From: Albula goreensis
Lineage: Eukaryota; Chordata; Actinopteri; Albuliformes; Albulidae
DNA length: 64,000 bases
Direction: 5' to 3'
Assembly: GCA_022829145.1 (NCBI GenBank)
Contig: CM040763.1
Location: forward strand, 13,873,141 to 13,937,140
The position numbers were made by a program, and so were the translations under genes. Shown one piece after another: positions 1 through 12,469 of the stretch (its first letter is position 1; every line of letters begins with the position of its first letter). The notes under the pieces were generated by a model that worked only from the letters and a program-made list of their open reading frames with translations, was not told the DNA's origin and ran no database searches.

Positions 1-916
1 TGGGAAACATCATAAAGTAAAGCAAAACATATCTGGATATGCATAAATCCTGAAAATAATCAGTGTAATTTATAGTTATTCAACACAGTCTACATGTTAC
101 ATAGGCCCTTATGCCCTTTTGCATCATAAATGTCATGCCACCCTTTCAGAAATGGAGGATATGGACAACCAAGTGATAAATATAGCTCTGTAACCATTTT
201 ATTTTCTCTGTCAAGCTGAATTTTATTCCCAGAGTTGAAACAATCACAATTTGGTAGATGGCCACTTAAAACGGCATGTTGCTTTCAGACTAAACATCGT
301 GGATGGACTGAAGTACTTAAAATCAATCATTTCCTCCTGTGTATCCGTGCAGTGAACGTTGTTATGGCGACGTGCCCTTCACAGTCCGATGGTCGTCGTT
401 AGTGACCGTTGACAGGTCATCCACTTACTATGAGGGATGACTGCCACAAGGGAGTTAACTCAGAGGGCAGAAGACATCCAGGCCGCTTGGCATATATCAG
501 TGACAAATACGCAAGCATAACTGTATTAGGGAATACAGTAGCTGTATCCCTTCCTTTAGAACATGCCATAGGATGCTGCCTCATCTGTAGGATGGACGTT
601 TATGCATTACATTGACCTCAGAGCACTTTACAGTGAATGGGGGAAACTGGCTTTTACCACCAGCAATTTTTATCACCCACCTGGGTGATGCTTGGCAGCC
701 ATTTCATTCCACAACACTGGCCAGGTGTCAGCTGATGCTTAGACACAGGGAATTATTGAAGGGGGCCAGTCTGAGAGAGCCCATTTTTGGGGTGTTGCCA
801 GGGCCCAGACGAGTGCAAAGTTATGGCTAATGTTTCCCTGCATGCTTCAACCCATTTAAACATATTCCGTGTTTGAACTCAAAAACATTCTGTGTAGAAA
901 TACCTTGAAAATAATA

Positions 917-998
917 TACAGTACCAGTCAAAAGTTTGGACACACTTTCCTATTTATTTGAGTGAGAAAGTGTGTCCAAACTTTTGACTGGTACTGTA
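917..998. mobile_element. Tc1/mariner-type fold-back MITE
   Basis: The 82-bp element has two perfectly matching 33-nt inverted arms separated by a 16-nt AT-rich spacer. Each arm starts TACAGTACCAGTCAAAAG, so the element begins and ends with the TA dinucleotide that Tc1/mariner elements duplicate on insertion. The arm resembles terminal repeats of Tc1-like elements common in fish genomes. There is no transposase. It is either a minimal non-autonomous copy or the two ends left after internal deletion; the perfect arm identity suggests recent activity. Confidence 0.85.
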
Positions 999-2004
999 CT
1001 TTTATGTTACATTACTGTTTCACAGGTTTGATGCAGAACAATCTGTACAATATTCTACAACTTGAAGAAATGTTATAATTATTAACTATTATACTGTTGA
1101 AAATGGTCCCAAGAATTGAAAAAGCAATGAATATAGCTAAAAGAAAGCATTTGGAACTCCTTGTGTTGCTGGCACATATCTGTCTTCAAGGAAAAAACAA
1201 ACACACTAATTTAATACACTAATGATACATTTTATTAGAACACATGGGCAATGTTCTCTACCCTACAGAGGTTGTTGTCGATGAATTGAGGCATTGTCCA
1301 TAAGTGAGCAGGAAAACTATAAAAGAGTATAGACTTCATAAATGTTTCCTCCTATGGTACAGTTTGAACATGCAGGTGGTCATGCTTTGTCTTGGATATT
1401 TGTTTGTCATGACTTCTGCTATTAATAAGTGTCCTCAAAATAAGTTTATGTTTCAGACCTGTGTAATAATCCTGTAATAGAAAAATTACTTTGTTGTTAA
1501 CTGTGACCTTGTTTGTATGAAGCCTTTAATGAACTTACTGAAAAGGCTTATTTCCTATTTAGCGATCCCACCTGCGCGCTGATGAAGATCATTACACAGA
1601 GCGGAAACAGTGGTGACTAAAAGCTCCCCCAGTGGCAGGCTGGGAGTTCACTGTGCTAAGCTGCCACACCACTGAAAAATGAGTTCATTTTACTGCTCTC
1701 TTGAAAATAGATGCACAAAGGATTTCTGTGCTCGGTCTGAAATAATTGCACAGAATTGGTACTGTTCAAAAGTATTGAGAATACCCACTACTTAAAAGTA
1801 CTGCAAAGATAAATCGGGGGTTACCGTCCTGACACATTGCCAATGTTGCCATTTCCTTTAAAATCTATCCATTTGAGTAAATGCTGAGACAGTTGTAGTT
1901 CATTTATTTGTCCAAATGTGCAGCCAGTTTCCTTAAAAAAAATGACACGTCTGGTTCTTGCTATTGAAAAGTGACAAGGCTGATCCAAAGACCTTAAATG
2001 ATGG

Positions 2005-2225
2005 GTAGAACTTTTTTGTGATCGTCACAAGATTCAGGTTTAAAGGTTCTTACATAAAAGAGGTTCTTCATTTGTCCCTCTGGGGGAATCCAAAAAGGTT
2101 TGATAATGACATCTGCAAAAGGTTCTATGTAGAACCTTATCCTGAGGGTTCTACAGATATCACTATCTAAGAAGAACCTTGAAGGGTTTCTCCAGGGCAA
2201 AATTCAAGTTTTTTTCCCAAAGAGT
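2005..2225. repeat. AAGGTTCT-rich interspersed repeat
   Basis: The segment holds many direct and inverted copies of a GGTTCT/AGAACC core, such as AAAGGTTCTTAC, AAAGGTTCTATGTAGAACC and AAGAACCTTGAAGGGTTTCTC. Dense palindromic cores of this type are typical of non-autonomous DNA transposons in fish. Boundaries are approximate, no target-site duplication was identified and the family was not determined. Confidence 0.5.
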
Positions 2226-3354
2226 GTTTGTTTATGTAAAGTTATTTAATTGGGTGTTGGAACACCATATTTTTCCAGTATGCACCATGACATAGAGTCT
2301 AGCGGGGTTTGGAATTACTCAGGAAGAACATGAAACCTTTTCAATGTGAAAGTCAATCAAGAGCTGAAAATGTTGCCTCATTCCAAAATACCCCATGCAC
2401 AACTGGTTTTAGTTCTGGTGACCGAGAGGGCCAAGACACATGAATAACTCCATTGTCATGCTCCTCAAACCCATCGGCTGACTGCATGAAAGACAGTCTC
2501 TGCAGGAAAGAAACATTTCTAAGAAAATGATCATTCAAGTACCAAGTGATGGCCTCGCCTTCTACAGATATGAGTGCACCCATAACACTGAAAACAGCCA
2601 GAATACTTTACTCTTTTGTGTGTCCGTTTTTCTCTAATATCCGCTGTGTACTGTGGAATGGTGAGACAGAGGGAGACAGAAACATAGCAAAAGCTAAAGA
2701 AAAGTCAAATTTGGCAACGACAAATGGGAGTAAAATGCTTTGGACATATTTGAGTAACCATCTTTATTGAATTCCATTTCACATTTCAGAGCTTTGTTGT
2801 ATTGTTGTATTGTTGATTTTTCAAGAAGAAATCAAGTGATCAGGAGACCATGATCATTGAAAAATGCAATACAACCTCCAGAATTAACCAGATGCATTTT
2901 AAAAATCACTGTCAGTCAATGAGAGGAAAATAAAATGAGTTAAATTGGTGAAATACGATTCGGGAAGGGAGTGTTGTTTTAACTGCCTGGGACATTTTTT
3001 GGTGTTTCCATTATGTTTATATTTTTGTTCATACGTGACTAAATATTGTGCCATTGAAGTAAATATGCTACCTCTAAGTGTTCCTCATACATTTTAATAA
3101 ATGTAGACCCTGGAAATGTAGGATTACAGATCAAGACCAGCAAAAGGTTTTTTTCAAACCCCCATACATGTAGGGCAATAAAGACGTATCCATGGAGCTG
3201 CCGCCTTCATTGCTTCCAGGGTACAAATCAGCTAAATCAGGAATCATAGCATTCCATACTCAGCCTCATGCATCATATGTACAGGACTCATCTGCCTGGT
3301 GTTATACAAAAAAATAATAATAATTAAACCACAGCAGCACAGCTCTCCATTTGA

Positions 3355-3550
3355 GCTCCTTAGTGGCCTAATTTGATTCATAAAGGAAACGGCCGCTGAC
3401 TGTAATGACGACAATTAGTCTGGAGGTCTGGTGAAAATTGCTAATCAGTAGGGCTGTGCTGCGGCTGCCTGAAGATTCATTCCGTCTCAGTGGTGCACTC
3501 TCTGTTTGTGGCGTCTTAATGTCTTCTGTGTCACTCCGGCACGCTCCTGG
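3355..3550. promoter_or_regulatory. Candidate conserved non-coding element
   Basis: The block is compositionally distinct, with CpGs in an AT-rich neighbourhood and several homeodomain-type ATTAG/CTAAT cores. It is not repetitive and carries no long open frame. Such sequence often turns out to be a conserved enhancer near neural genes, but conservation cannot be measured here, so this is a suggestion only. Confidence 0.2.
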
Positions 3551-3700
3551 CCATCATCCAGCTTTTCCGTTTATCTGTTAAAACAATTTAAAGGGCTATT
3601 TAAGGAGTGAGGAAACGGCACCCACGCCTCTGAGGGGTACCATGGAAACGACCCACTTTAACCTCCAGCAAAAGCAGAAAGGTGAGTTGCTTTATGAATG

Positions 3701-3790
3701 CACCACACACACACAAACACATACACACACACACTCACGCACGCACACACGCACGCTCGCACACACACACACACATATTCACACACACAG
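3701..3790. repeat. Interrupted (CA)n microsatellite
   Basis: About 90 bases of CA repeats are interrupted by CG- and T-containing units (CACGCACGCACACACGCACG). It is a simple sequence repeat with no coding meaning. Confidence 0.95.
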
Positions 3791-3799
3791 AGAAGCCTA

Positions 3800-6700
3800 C
3801 AACTGGCATGAGTGAAGTCATTTTTATTTTATAGATAAGCATATCCATTCATACCATTCATAAGTGATGTTGTTGCTTTTTTCACTGACATTTGTAACAT
3901 TCCTGTGTATAGTGTAACATTGCATTCCTGGACAATCCTAAACTTGTGGCCTGGTAAAGCTGAATAAAGCTCCTGAAGGATAAACTGCTGCCATGAAGAG
4001 ACACATCAGTTTGGTGATGATATCTCATGGCACTCAAATATCAGTATACTCATACAAGAGACCCAATGTTCGTGACAACAGCACACCTAACACCATTACA
4101 ACACCATAACACGCCTGTCCTGTTGACACTCAACTGGATGGATCCATTGACTTGTGATTTTCACCATATCCTGGTCCTCCAATCAGCATGAAACAGCAGG
4201 GTTCATCAGTCCAGGCAATGCTTTTATTGTCCAGTGGTGGTGCTATTGAGCTCACTGCAAACCTCTCTTTTCACTGACAGGAGGACAGCGCCTAGGTCAT
4301 TGGTAGGTCATTGGCTGCCAATCCCCATCCATGACAATTAACAGCAAGAACAAACTGCTCTAACATGCCTCTCCCAGCACCACAGTTATACTCAGCTGTT
4401 AGTTGACTGACTGTAGCCCATGGCTTACTTTGCACTAGCTGTGTCAATCTCCATCAGACTCAAAAACGTTCAAGTCTTTTTCCATCAACGGCCGGTTTTT
4501 CAACAACCAGACCACGGTTGGGCGGATGTTTTGGTTTTTTATTTTATTTTTTTTTTTTTTGTGGTTAGTGGGCCATTCTCAATAACCCCAGCAAGGCTGC
4601 TGTCTCTGACATACTGGTACATCCTGTGCCCATTACCCATGCCAGGTTGAAAGCCACTTGAATTTGTCTTGCTCATTCATATCTTTTGTCTTGATCATTC
4701 TTCTTGTTCACACACAGTCCACAAATACATGCCATTGATAGCAAATATGTATGACATGCTTGAGCACTGATTGAGATGTTTATTTCATAGTAAGTGCAGG
4801 TGTGCCTCATAAACTGACCCCCCAATCTGTCTATATAGTGATATGCAGTGTTGATGAGTTCTCTTGAACTCTGGTCCCTTGGAACAGAGGGTGGGGAATG
4901 AACAGTGGGACACTTGCAGGGGCAAGGCTGAATGATAAAGCCAAGATGCCTTGAAGAGGAACATACATATTTTCACTCTATTCAAGGATAGTTACCTCCA
5001 GTTTTGCTTGAAGTGAGAATCTCTCTAGGCTGCAGAACGAAGAAAGAATAGTTTCAATCCATTAATCAGGAAAATACAAAGAATTACTCATACATTACTC
5101 ATACATGTTTCTCCTAAATAAAAAATAAATAGCACAGTTTTCCCTGAACTGAACATTTCAGACTGTTTGAGAGTCAAATGAAGTCTGTGTTTAAAATCTG
5201 TATTTTTTTGGAACATTTCATTCTTTAGTATATAATGATAGACCATGCTTTATCTTTAAGACATTGCAGGCTGTATAAAACGCTGCTGATAAGTACTCTC
5301 AAACCCTGGTCACATTTGAAACAATGACTTTAAAAAAAAAGAAAACTGATGCAATGTCTTTATTTCGTATCCTCTGTCTGTGAGGCAGAGGGTGAGTGAT
5401 TGAGGAAACAGAACCCTCAAAAAACTTGAAGGGACAATTTTGAATGACAAAGCCAAGATGCCTTGACAAAAATGAACATATGGTGAGCATGTGGGTAGAG
5501 AAAGAGATTTCCCTGAAAATCCATGCTAAGTGTATCATTAGCCAGCAAGTCACTTATATTGCAGGATTATACAGCTAGATAGTACACTTATCTCTGGACT
5601 AAACCATGTAAAAGGTGAAAGGTTGGCTGTTAATTAGCCTAATTAGCCATGATGCCACTTCGAGTTTGACTAATGACAGGGGAAATGGAACTAAGCTAGG
5701 GATAGCCATAATAAGACTTGCTACATAAGGTGCAGGCCTGCCTCAGGTGCAGTAGAAATACATTCTTTTTTCGTCTATTCTCTCTATCCTGATAGGCCTA
5801 TGTGGAAATGACCTTGCTGTTGCTCTGGGGTGCTGAAAAATGGAGTTCAGCGACAGGAGCGTTAAGAGATTAAATGTACTTCTGCAACCACAGTCATAGG
5901 TCTCGTTATGTGTACAGTTATGGTTCCAAGTGTGACTGGGTCTTGATACTGTATAGTTCATTTCCTCTTCATGTGGATTAAATTAAAGCTTAGCATGAAA
6001 CAGTGTCAGTATATGGTATATGTACCCTGAGCAATGAATTAATCACAGATTGCTTTTCACGAGGCCACCATAAAAGACCCATTATTGCCGTTAATGACAT
6101 GGTCTACATGACTTACCGGTCACTTTGGGATAAAGTATCAAACCAGATCATTCCAACAGCCCAGTATTATCTGTTGAATAGTGAACGTTTGTTCACTAGC
6201 AGTCATCTGTAGTCTACTTTTATCAAAAAAACTATCACATGATAAGTCATGATTTATGGGTAAACAGACCATCTATGAAAGGCACTCAATGAGAGTCCAT
6301 ACGTATCCTGTAAATAGTCAGACATCAGGCGACATGCATATATCTTTACATTTGCAAACATTCCTACTGTCTGCCATGCTTCTTTCATTGATGATTCCAT
6401 ACATCTGTAGGGAATTGTGGACTTCAAAATAAAATATAATGACAAAAACATTCCAAATAGCAGTGGCTACTGTTTGTACACGTACCAGCTAATGTTTCCT
6501 AAGATGACTTATGAACGTATATATGTCTCTGTTACTGTGCTCTGTGTATTAAGCAAAAAGCTAATTATTTATGCATCATGACCCAAAAATCCTGTTCAAC
6601 TATGCTACCATGTTACTTTGCATCGAAACTTATGCAAAGTTATCCTCAAGAGAGGCCCACAGAAGTGAAATCAACATAAAGGACAGATCTTTGCATAAGT

Positions 6701-8335
6701 ATTAAAACTAAAGCATTTCAGCTTCCTCACAGCACAGTTTATCAATAATTTCTATGAAAAGTGTGAGCAGATAAACATGTGAACAGTTAAACATAGGAAT
6801 TAGATCTATGAACAATGAAAGAATGCGTACTCCTGTCATGTCAGCTACATTCTTTACACAGTGTTTTGACCTGTTCTTTAAATCCAACACCCTGATGCAA
6901 TATGGTGGTTGTGTAACTTTCCTGATGGGAAATACAACTTCCTTCTGTTTGCAGATTTGACTCTCTACCAGGAAATTAGTCCAGGGAAGTTCAAATTAAG
7001 TCAACAATAGCACTGCTGGGGACTGATGACCTGATGTTTCCTACGGTTTCCTAACAAGATTCATAAATTAATTAATTGTTTCTGACCCTCGTCCAAAAGT
7101 TATGCAATAGGTTGTTATCTCATTACGGCAATTAATTTGAGACGACATGGGAGTTATTTTATGGTTAAGTATTGTTATTTCCAAAACTGAGAGTGTAAAG
7201 AAGAGTGTACACAAGGAGTGTAACTACTATAAAGAAAAAACCGCACAGAGTTTTTAGCAGTTTCTAAGCAGCCTTGCTGTACCTCTGGCTAATCTGCTTA
7301 CTGGAATGGCACTGCACCTGCAGCACAATTTCTCTTAGATTCTTGTCTGTATCTTTTCCGCTCAGTCTTTGGTTACTCTGGCTCCACACCATGTTCAGAG
7401 TCAGAGTCGCTCTGGGTGACAGAGTGATTTTTTTCCAGCCGTGGAGAAGATTGCTGTCTGTTGCAGGGGTCTGCAGCATTTTGATTAATGTGGTGGCTGT
7501 GCTTGCCTCTAGATTACAGCTTTGGATTACAGCTCCATCCCAGTGAAATCTAAATCTTGTCATCAATGCCATTTAGATGCACACTGCTATACTCTCCTGC
7601 TTTGTTGTAATTCAACAATAAAGTTTATTAATTTATGTATTACCCATTAGGACCTTTTTTCTCTCGCTGATTTACTACACTATCACTAATTGTGCCTCCC
7701 AAAGGCTCACTGGCCTGCTACACCAATAAAGGAAAGGACATTGACTCCACCAATGCCTTCATCTACAAACCATTTCCATATTACTGACCATACAGCAGCG
7801 CAAGAGAATTAACACCAATTGGAGGACAGGAATATCTTTCACTGTTGGCAAATGGCCTGGGGATGCCTGGGGGTCTGGTGAGTAGCTTGGGCTGCCAGTA
7901 ACCCGTAGAATCCTGGCTGACCCCGCCCTGATGGAATCTAATTGGCTGGAAATAGTTTCCCATGGCTCCAGACACCCACTACTAGCTAGCTAATGACACA
8001 ACTCAGTCTCAGACTTGTAATGTTTTAATCCAGTTTCTTTGGTATGGCTATTGTATTTTGAAAGGATTTTCTTGCAGGTATCTCTATCTCTGTCGTACAG
8101 TATAGTGTTTCTATTTTCTTGGAATGAAAAATTATGGTAAAAATGATTTGTTTTGTATATGTGCTACCTACAGTATTCAATATTTTGACTTTTTCCAATT
8201 AAAAATTTGTGCAACGATAAATATATTTGTTTCCATAATACCTGAGATATTGCACTGACCTTTGAGGATGAGCTGCAGTTTTACTTCGGGAACTCCTCTC
8301 TTGTAGCCATGTGAATGTGTTGTGAGGGAATGTGC
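3800..8335. other. Intergenic DNA with a diverged direct repeat
   Basis: No supported gene. Two similar blocks occur near 4865-4980 and 5375-5490. Both contain AAAGCCAAGATGCCTTGA, at 4937-4954 and 5449-5466, which points to a local duplication or two copies of one old repeat. A T-rich run lies at 4538-4561. Frames at 7264-7572 on both strands have no recognised homology. Confidence 0.5.
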
Positions 8336-8338
8336 ATG

Positions 8339-8340
<2 letters not shown>

Positions 8341-8392
<52 letters not shown>
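8341..8392. repeat. (TG)26 microsatellite
   Basis: This is a pure TG dinucleotide run of about 52 bases. The histidine/threonine-rich frame on the opposite strand is an artefact of it. Confidence 0.98.
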
Positions 8393-8393
<1 letters not shown>

Positions 8394-8399
8394 CACCCT

Positions 8400-11300
8400 G
8401 TGTGAGATCCCCCAATAACTACGACTGCTTTTCATACTCATCCCACTTTAACATCAGGATGAATGCAAAACTAACTTATATAATGAAGGCATAAATGAAT
8501 GACGGAAGAAAGTAAAGAATTGATGAATACATTACATAATAAATAAATTAATTTAGTATTACTGCTCAGCTCAGCTCACCTAACCATGAAACTGGCTACT
8601 CTCTCCACTTGAGTGACACTAACTTCACCCCAACAGCTTTGCCATGGAACCAATAGTCAGCAGCTACTCCTAACCAACCAGTGTTGTAAGGGAGGAACCC
8701 TACTTGAAATGCAGTGGCATTAAAGAAGAGACACACAGCAAACACACAGTTACACAGTTGAGCAGACTCAAAAAAATCTGAAAGCTCAATATTTTTCCTC
8801 TAAAATAAAAAAATTCTGTGAAATCATTAAATGCCAGCAAATCATTGGATGAGCAGATATAAGACTTGTGATACACCAGTGTAAAAATGTTATCCCAGTG
8901 TTTCTCTCAGTGAAAAACAGGCTGTAGCCTGTTCACACTGTGACTAGTTTATTTTAATTGCAGGTTTCAGGTTCTCATCATGAGAACTTTTAATTAGAAC
9001 AATTATATAGACCTGCAATGTTTCTGTGCCCGTGACAAGTGGTGTAATAAATCATTTTCACAAGACAAAGCAATCTTTAAGCTTAATTGAGATTTCATAA
9101 GGTCATGGCCATTATCTCACGTGTGACTGAGTTAAAAGAATATTTTTCCTTACAGGTAGATGAGGGTGGCTGGATTACAATTAAAATTTTTCATTGTGAA
9201 ATGAAAACGATTTTTTGTTTCATATCATAAAGCACCTTGGCAAATGCTGTCCTGCAGGTTGACTGTAAATCTAGGCTGTCAGACTGTTACAGTCAGTCAG
9301 GCCATACACAGTAATGCACTGTTATCACTGTGCAGCGACAAAGCTAATAAGGGCCAGCTGGGGGTATTCTTTTTGTGTGCCAGTCACTACTCAGCAAGAT
9401 ATGTTTTCCTAATGTTTCCATACTGGTTGATTTTCTCTCTGTAATGATTGGATAATGACATAACCCAGACTCAAACTATGTATGGGTGTAATCAGATGTA
9501 TTTGATGTAGATATTGTATTTTGAGTTTTATATATTGGTACATCTGCTACACAAAATGTAGATTATTGATTGTGGTATGTTATTGCTTTGAGGAAGTTCA
9601 TTTTCTTATTTTTATTCTCTTCATTTCAAAAGTTAGTTTATCAAGGTACTTGTAAAACATTACATTAATATATGTACTGTCTTAATTTTTGCTGTTTGTT
9701 TATGTTTTTGTCTTTTTTTTTGGAAAACAGAGTTACTGTACCAAGGTATCCTCTTCTCAGGAATGGTGTCGTCCAGTATTTTAACACCCGTGGCTCAAAG
9801 TGAACTTGAGTTTGAAGTTATCAATCTTTTAATGCAGGGAGGTTGACATCTTAATACAAATTTAATTTGCATGCGTCTCAGGCATTCAGTGATGGAACTT
9901 CCTCATCTGGGTTTGAAAAACTGGAAGCCGGCAGAATGAATGAGATTCTTCATTCAGCAGAAGTAAAGCAAGGTAATTTAATCATTTCAGAAATGCTGAT
10001 TTATATATTTCAGAAATGCATTTCTTTCAGTCTTCTGTCTGAATGCAGATATCCAAATCCTTCTTGCTGCTGGGGAGTATTTGAAGAAAAGGCATTTTGA
10101 GAAACAGCTGAAAGCCGTATGGGTATTCAAAAGGTGGAGGGCTGGGTACCTGAAAGTTACACAGGTCTCTAGGGGGCCACCAGGTTTCTCCAACTGTTAT
10201 AAAACCATGCACACAAACTCATAACACTCCCAGCTTCCCTTTTCTCTAGTTTGGTTTGAGCTGAGATATATTTCTCTGGTTGTAACCTGCACAAAATCAT
10301 TTCTGCATGTCACTTTGCAGCAGGGTTACGATTCAGGAGCTGGCATGTGCTCATTAGATGTGCTTTATACCCTTCTGCTGAAAATGAGCAATACTGGGGA
10401 ATGATGAGGGGGACCTGGAGGAGACTTACTGCTGGCAATGCCACTGCAGTTTGCCATTTTCTTTGAAATTAGGAAACAGTTTCAATTTCTTTAATTTAAA
10501 GCTGTATTTTAAGAGACTAAATAAATAGTGTACCAATGGTGTTTGCGAAGATTGTTCTCAAGTTGAAACTGAAAGCTAATAAATATTGTATTCCCCTTTT
10601 GGTTAGTTTGGTGCCTAAATAAGTAGTGCCTTAATAATGTAGAAAAGCTTCTCTACCCTTCCTCAGACCCAATGAACCAGTGACTTTGGGTCTGAGATCC
10701 CATGCTGCCTCACAATCCCCCAGATTGAAAAATCAAACATTAAGTACTACATGAGGTATTTTGAGCAGTCAAACATAGTCAGTATCCAGTCCCACAACAT
10801 TCAACATTTTTATAAGTAATTTTTATCCCAAACTTTTTTTTGCCAATTTTGAATTCCCAGACGGCTTTTCGGCCAATTATGGGCTGCCCTGCAGGCCTGC
10901 CAGCCACGGGATTCGCTACTGGATTCAATATTCGATGAGTCACCCAGCAGTCCCATTATTCAGTTACTGCAGCCAAAACTCTTTGCAGAAATGTTCCTCC
11001 TACCAGAGCCCACAGCCTGCATGTCTTGTGCCATGGCAGCAGCAAGGAGCCAATAGCACTCTTATTCACACAACCTGCTCCTGCATTTATGGATCAGCTT
11101 TCAGCTGAAAACAGTTAAAATGATACATCAATATATAGGTTCTCCTTTTCTATGATGGTAACTATGCACGAGACAAATCCTGAGCATGTCATTTTCATGA
11201 AAAACACATTTGACTGGTTTTATAAAGAGGGTGCAGAGATGGGAAACAGAAATAGGTCACATTTACATCATGGGTTACGTGTATATACATGCTGCATGGC

Positions 11301-12255
11301 CTGCATACTAATTTATCTGCTAATGAGTCTTGCATTATACTGAAATTAGGTCTGTGATGTTACTACAGACATTCTATGTTCACTTTATTATTTACTGCAT
11401 TGAAATCCATCAATTATATGAGGGTTCATCTTACTCTATACACATTTTGTTAAAAGCTGGTGAAAAGCCTTGGAATACATTCCCTATAACACTTAAATTT
11501 GTTGTATGTATGAGACATTTAGCCATACATGCATTATATCTGCCATACATATCTGGCATGGTCTCATGAGTGCAAGGAAATCACAAAAATAACTTATACA
11601 GATCTCCCATAATTTACAATCCAAAGGGAATTTCTACAGTTTTTCCCTTTTCCCTCAGATTTAGAGATTAATTATGCTTTTGTCACAATTTTTCACCCAC
11701 ACTGCTCCCAGGGAGAATTGAGGCAAGCATGTGCATATATTCATTAAGAGACTATTTTCCACTCCACAAGCTGCACAATGTACCACAGGAGAGTTAGTGC
11801 TGGTTAGAGCATACATGCATCTGTAACTGATGACAGCCCTTAACCTGTAGGACCCTTGTGAGTGATTAATTAGAGGTTGCTAATGCAGAGGTACCCAGCA
11901 GAACACTGCTACACTTAACCTCGCCATACCCTGGTGGGACAAAGCTAAACGTGACTCATCAAAGTGCTATCGTAAGCTAATAGAGTGCCAAGTCAGTTGC
12001 TTACACCTATAAGCCTGGCAAAAGCGTTAAGTCTGCCTACATTTCACATGACTTCAACTTACAGAAGAGAAAACATCTTTTAAAACATGATATGATTGTT
12101 GATATGATGAAAAATACTGAGCCATAAACATATCAGTTGCATGTACATATTTGACACATATATGCTGTGTTAATTTTTCTGAAATTTTTTTATCAAGCTT
12201 GCCAGCTTAACCAGCCTTAAGTGTATGATCAGAGAGTTCAGTAAGGAGAATAAAA
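8400..12255. other. Intergenic DNA, nothing recognised
   Basis: AT-rich single-copy-looking sequence. No open frame has a domain, splice architecture or repeat identity that I recognise. Confidence 0.5.
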
Positions 12256-12258
12256 GTG

Positions 12259-12464
12259 TGTTTGTTTGTATGAATGTGTACCTGTCTGTGAGTATGTTTG
12301 TGTGTATGAATGTGAACCTGTCTGTGAGTATGTTTGTGTGTATGAATGTGAACCTGTCTGTGAGTATGTTTGTGTGTATGAATGTGAACCTGTCTGTGAG
12401 TATGTTTGTGTGTATGAATGTGAACCTGTCTGTGAGTATGTTTGTGTGTGTGTATGTGTGTGTT
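12259..12464. repeat. 36-bp minisatellite plus TG tail
   Basis: Five copies of a 36-bp unit occur at 12259-12438, with the core GAATGTGAACCTGTCTGTG. Copies 2-5 are nearly identical and copy 1 carries a few changes. A partial unit then degrades into a TG repeat. Because 36 is a multiple of three, the array stays open in more than one frame and gives spurious 12-residue repeat proteins. Nothing suggests it is translated. Confidence 0.95.
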
Positions 12465-12469
12465 AAAGG

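Larger units (their letters stand above)
1..3350. other. Intergenic DNA, left edge
   Basis: No recognisable gene. Open frames are short, lack family motifs and are not flanked by convincing splice sites. The segment is AT-rich and holds the small fold-back element at 917-998 and the AAGGTTCT-rich repeat at about 2005-2225. An imperfect inverted repeat lies at 2804-2875 (GTTGTATTG ... CAATACAAC). The next gene to the left is outside the window. Confidence 0.6.
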
